A stretch of DNA of 6,280 nt, from positions 1-6,280 of the forward strand of contig JAJDBI010000064.1 in assembly GCA_029261435.1 (NCBI GenBank), read 5' to 3'. The stretch is from Nitrospinaceae bacterium (GTDB lineage Bacteria > Nitrospinota > Nitrospinia > Nitrospinales > VA-1). Below, one piece after another: positions 5,166 through 6,280 of this stretch. A program made the position numbers and the translations under genes. The notes under the pieces are model-generated. The model searched no databases and had not been told where the DNA came from. It was given only the letters and a program-made list of their open reading frames with translations. The number at the start of each line of letters is the position of its first letter. Position 1 is the stretch's first letter.

Positions 5166-6280
5166 ATGGCCATGGAAATGAAAATGAATTTGAACCTGAA
5201 GATGAGCCAGAAGCTGGTCATGACACCCATGCTTCAACAGGCCATCAAGCTCCTGCCATTGGCACGCCTGGAGCTCGCCCAGTTAGTAAGGCAGGAGATC
5301 ATAGAAAATCCTGTCTTGGAGGACTTGCTTGACGAGGAAAATGACCAAGACACTAATCAGGAAGACTCCATTGCAAAAGAAGACATCACCCCCGAGGCAG
5401 AATTAGATACAACCCCCCAAGACCAGGAAATCGACTGGGATAGTTATTTTCAAGACAATATTGACCGGGGCATGTCAATCGAAAGTTACGCCGAAAAACC
5501 CTCCATAGAAGCCACTTATAAGAAAGAGGCTACTTTGGCAGAGCACCTCATGTGGCAACTGGATTTGACTGTCGATTCTGAAACTGACAAGTTTATCGGT
5601 TCCTGCATTATCGGCAACATTCAAAATGACGGATACCTTTGTGCCGATCTGCAGGAAATCATTAACATCAGTCAGTCTGATGAAGAGAGCGTATTAAGGA
5701 TCCTAAAAATCATACAGGGTTTTGAGCCCACCGGCGTTGCCTCCCGTTCTCTGAAAGAATGCCTGATGCTTCAGGCCGAGGCAATTACAGATAAAAACCC
5801 ATATGTAAAAATACTCATTGAAAACTATCTTGAGCGCCTGGAAGACAGATACTTGCAAAAGGTTGCCTCGGAATTAAAAATTAGTTTAGATGAAGTTTTA
5901 GAAGCGTTGGAAATTATCAAAGGTTTTTGTCCCAAACCGGGGCTTTTATTCAGTTCCGAAGGTGTCGACTATGTGGTTCCCGACCTTGTGGTAGTAAAGA
6001 CCGATGAAGGCTATGACGTGGCCTTGAACGATGAGGGTGTTCCCAACCTGCAAATCAGCGCTTATTACCACAACCTGTTAAAAACCACAAAGGAAGGTCA
6101 AACAAAGGAGTATCTGGAAGACAAATACCGGTCTGCTTTATGGCTGATTAAAAGCATCGATCAGAGAAGACAAACGATCTATAAAGTCGGAAAAAGTATT
6201 GTAAAACTGCAAAAAGATTTTCTTGATGACGGCTTGTCCTACCTACAGCCCATGGTACTGAAAGATGTGGCTAAAGATAT
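5166..6280 (+). CDS. rpoN: RNA polymerase sigma-54 factor RpoN, 3' end outside the window
   Basis: The frame is open from the ATG to the window edge (371 complete codons plus two bases). Region I, the activator-interaction segment, is at about 8-50 with QKLVMTPMLQQAIKLL (15-30). It reads LLPLARLEL where most members have LLQLS, and ends at NPVLE (48-52). Region II is a typical acidic, variable linker (about 53-110). The core-RNA-polymerase binding domain covers about 115-305, with NDGYL (154-158), QGFEPTGVASRSL (184-196) and KPGLLF (257-262). The start of the DNA-binding domain is visible: ALWLIKSIDQRRQTI (324-338) and LSYLQPMVLKDVA (358-369). The promoter-reading HTH and the RpoN box lie beyond the edge. 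Family members are about 450-490 residues, so roughly 100 are missing. RpoN directs -24/-12 promoters and needs AAA+ activators. lptB-rpoN adjacency is widely conserved in Proteobacteria and relatives. Confidence 0.97.
   Translation, partial: MAMEMKMNLNLKMSQKLVMTPMLQQAIKLLPLARLELAQLVRQEIIENPVLEDLLDEENDQDTNQEDSIAKEDITPEAELDTTPQDQEIDWDSYFQDNIDRGMSIESYAEKPSIEATYKKEATLAEHLMWQLDLTVDSETDKFIGSCIIGNIQNDGYLCADLQEIINISQSDEESVLRILKIIQGFEPTGVASRSLKECLMLQAEAITDKNPYVKILIENYLERLEDRYLQKVASELKISLDEVLEALEIIKGFCPKPGLLFSSEGVDYVVPDLVVVKTDEGYDVALNDEGVPNLQISAYYHNLLKTTKEGQTKEYLEDKYRSALWLIKSIDQRRQTIYKVGKSIVKLQKDFLDDGLSYLQPMVLKDVAKD

Noticed and set aside
5260..5274. Sigma-54 promoter-like TGGCACG with GC at the right spacing inside rpoN
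   Set aside because: The -12 part is GAGC rather than TTGC, and it sits in conserved coding sequence for the LARLEL segment of region I, so it is better explained by protein coding than by autoregulation.

Overview
The window is a stretch of a Gram-negative bacterial chromosome with moderate to low GC. LPS transport genes lptC, lptA and lptB sit directly before rpoN, so the cell has an outer membrane with LPS. The order nnr, tsaE, lptC, lptA, lptB, rpoN on one strand recalls deltaproteobacterial or Nitrospinota-like genomes rather than enterics. That taxonomic guess is an inference of low confidence, because no 16S or other phylogenetic marker is present.

Layout. (1) Positions 1-1213 hold a divergent pair: a small NTF2/SnoaL-like protein on the minus strand (40-402) and a YafY-type HTH/WYL regulator on the plus strand (536-1213). 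The 133-bp gap between them is dense in signals. It has a perfect 24-bp inverted repeat (470-493) that overlaps a near-consensus sigma70 promoter of the regulator gene, a single exact DnaA-box 9-mer, and a second inverted repeat that would fold as a hairpin just ahead of the NTF2-like gene's ribosome binding site. (2) After an 81-bp gap with a TATAAT box and a short hairpin, a plus-strand gene series begins: nnr (bifunctional NAD(P)HX repair, TTG start) and, one base after its stop, tsaE (tRNA t6A synthesis). (3) A 77-bp AT-rich gap separates tsaE from a tight lptC-lptA-lptB-rpoN series with gaps of 15, 5 and 17 bp. rpoN runs off the right edge, so its DNA-binding C-terminus is not in the window.

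How the genes work together. LptC (single-TM inner-membrane protein), LptA (periplasmic bridge) and LptB (cytoplasmic ATPase) are parts of the Lpt machine that carries LPS from the inner to the outer membrane; LptF/G and LptD/E are not here. Nnr and TsaE are housekeeping metabolite-repair and tRNA-modification enzymes. The WYL regulator probably controls itself and its divergent neighbour through the shared palindrome.

Most of the window is ordinary conserved core. I see no CRISPR, mobile element, tRNA, rRNA or defence system. The parts most worth a second look are the regulatory architecture at 403-535 and the unusually short LptC.
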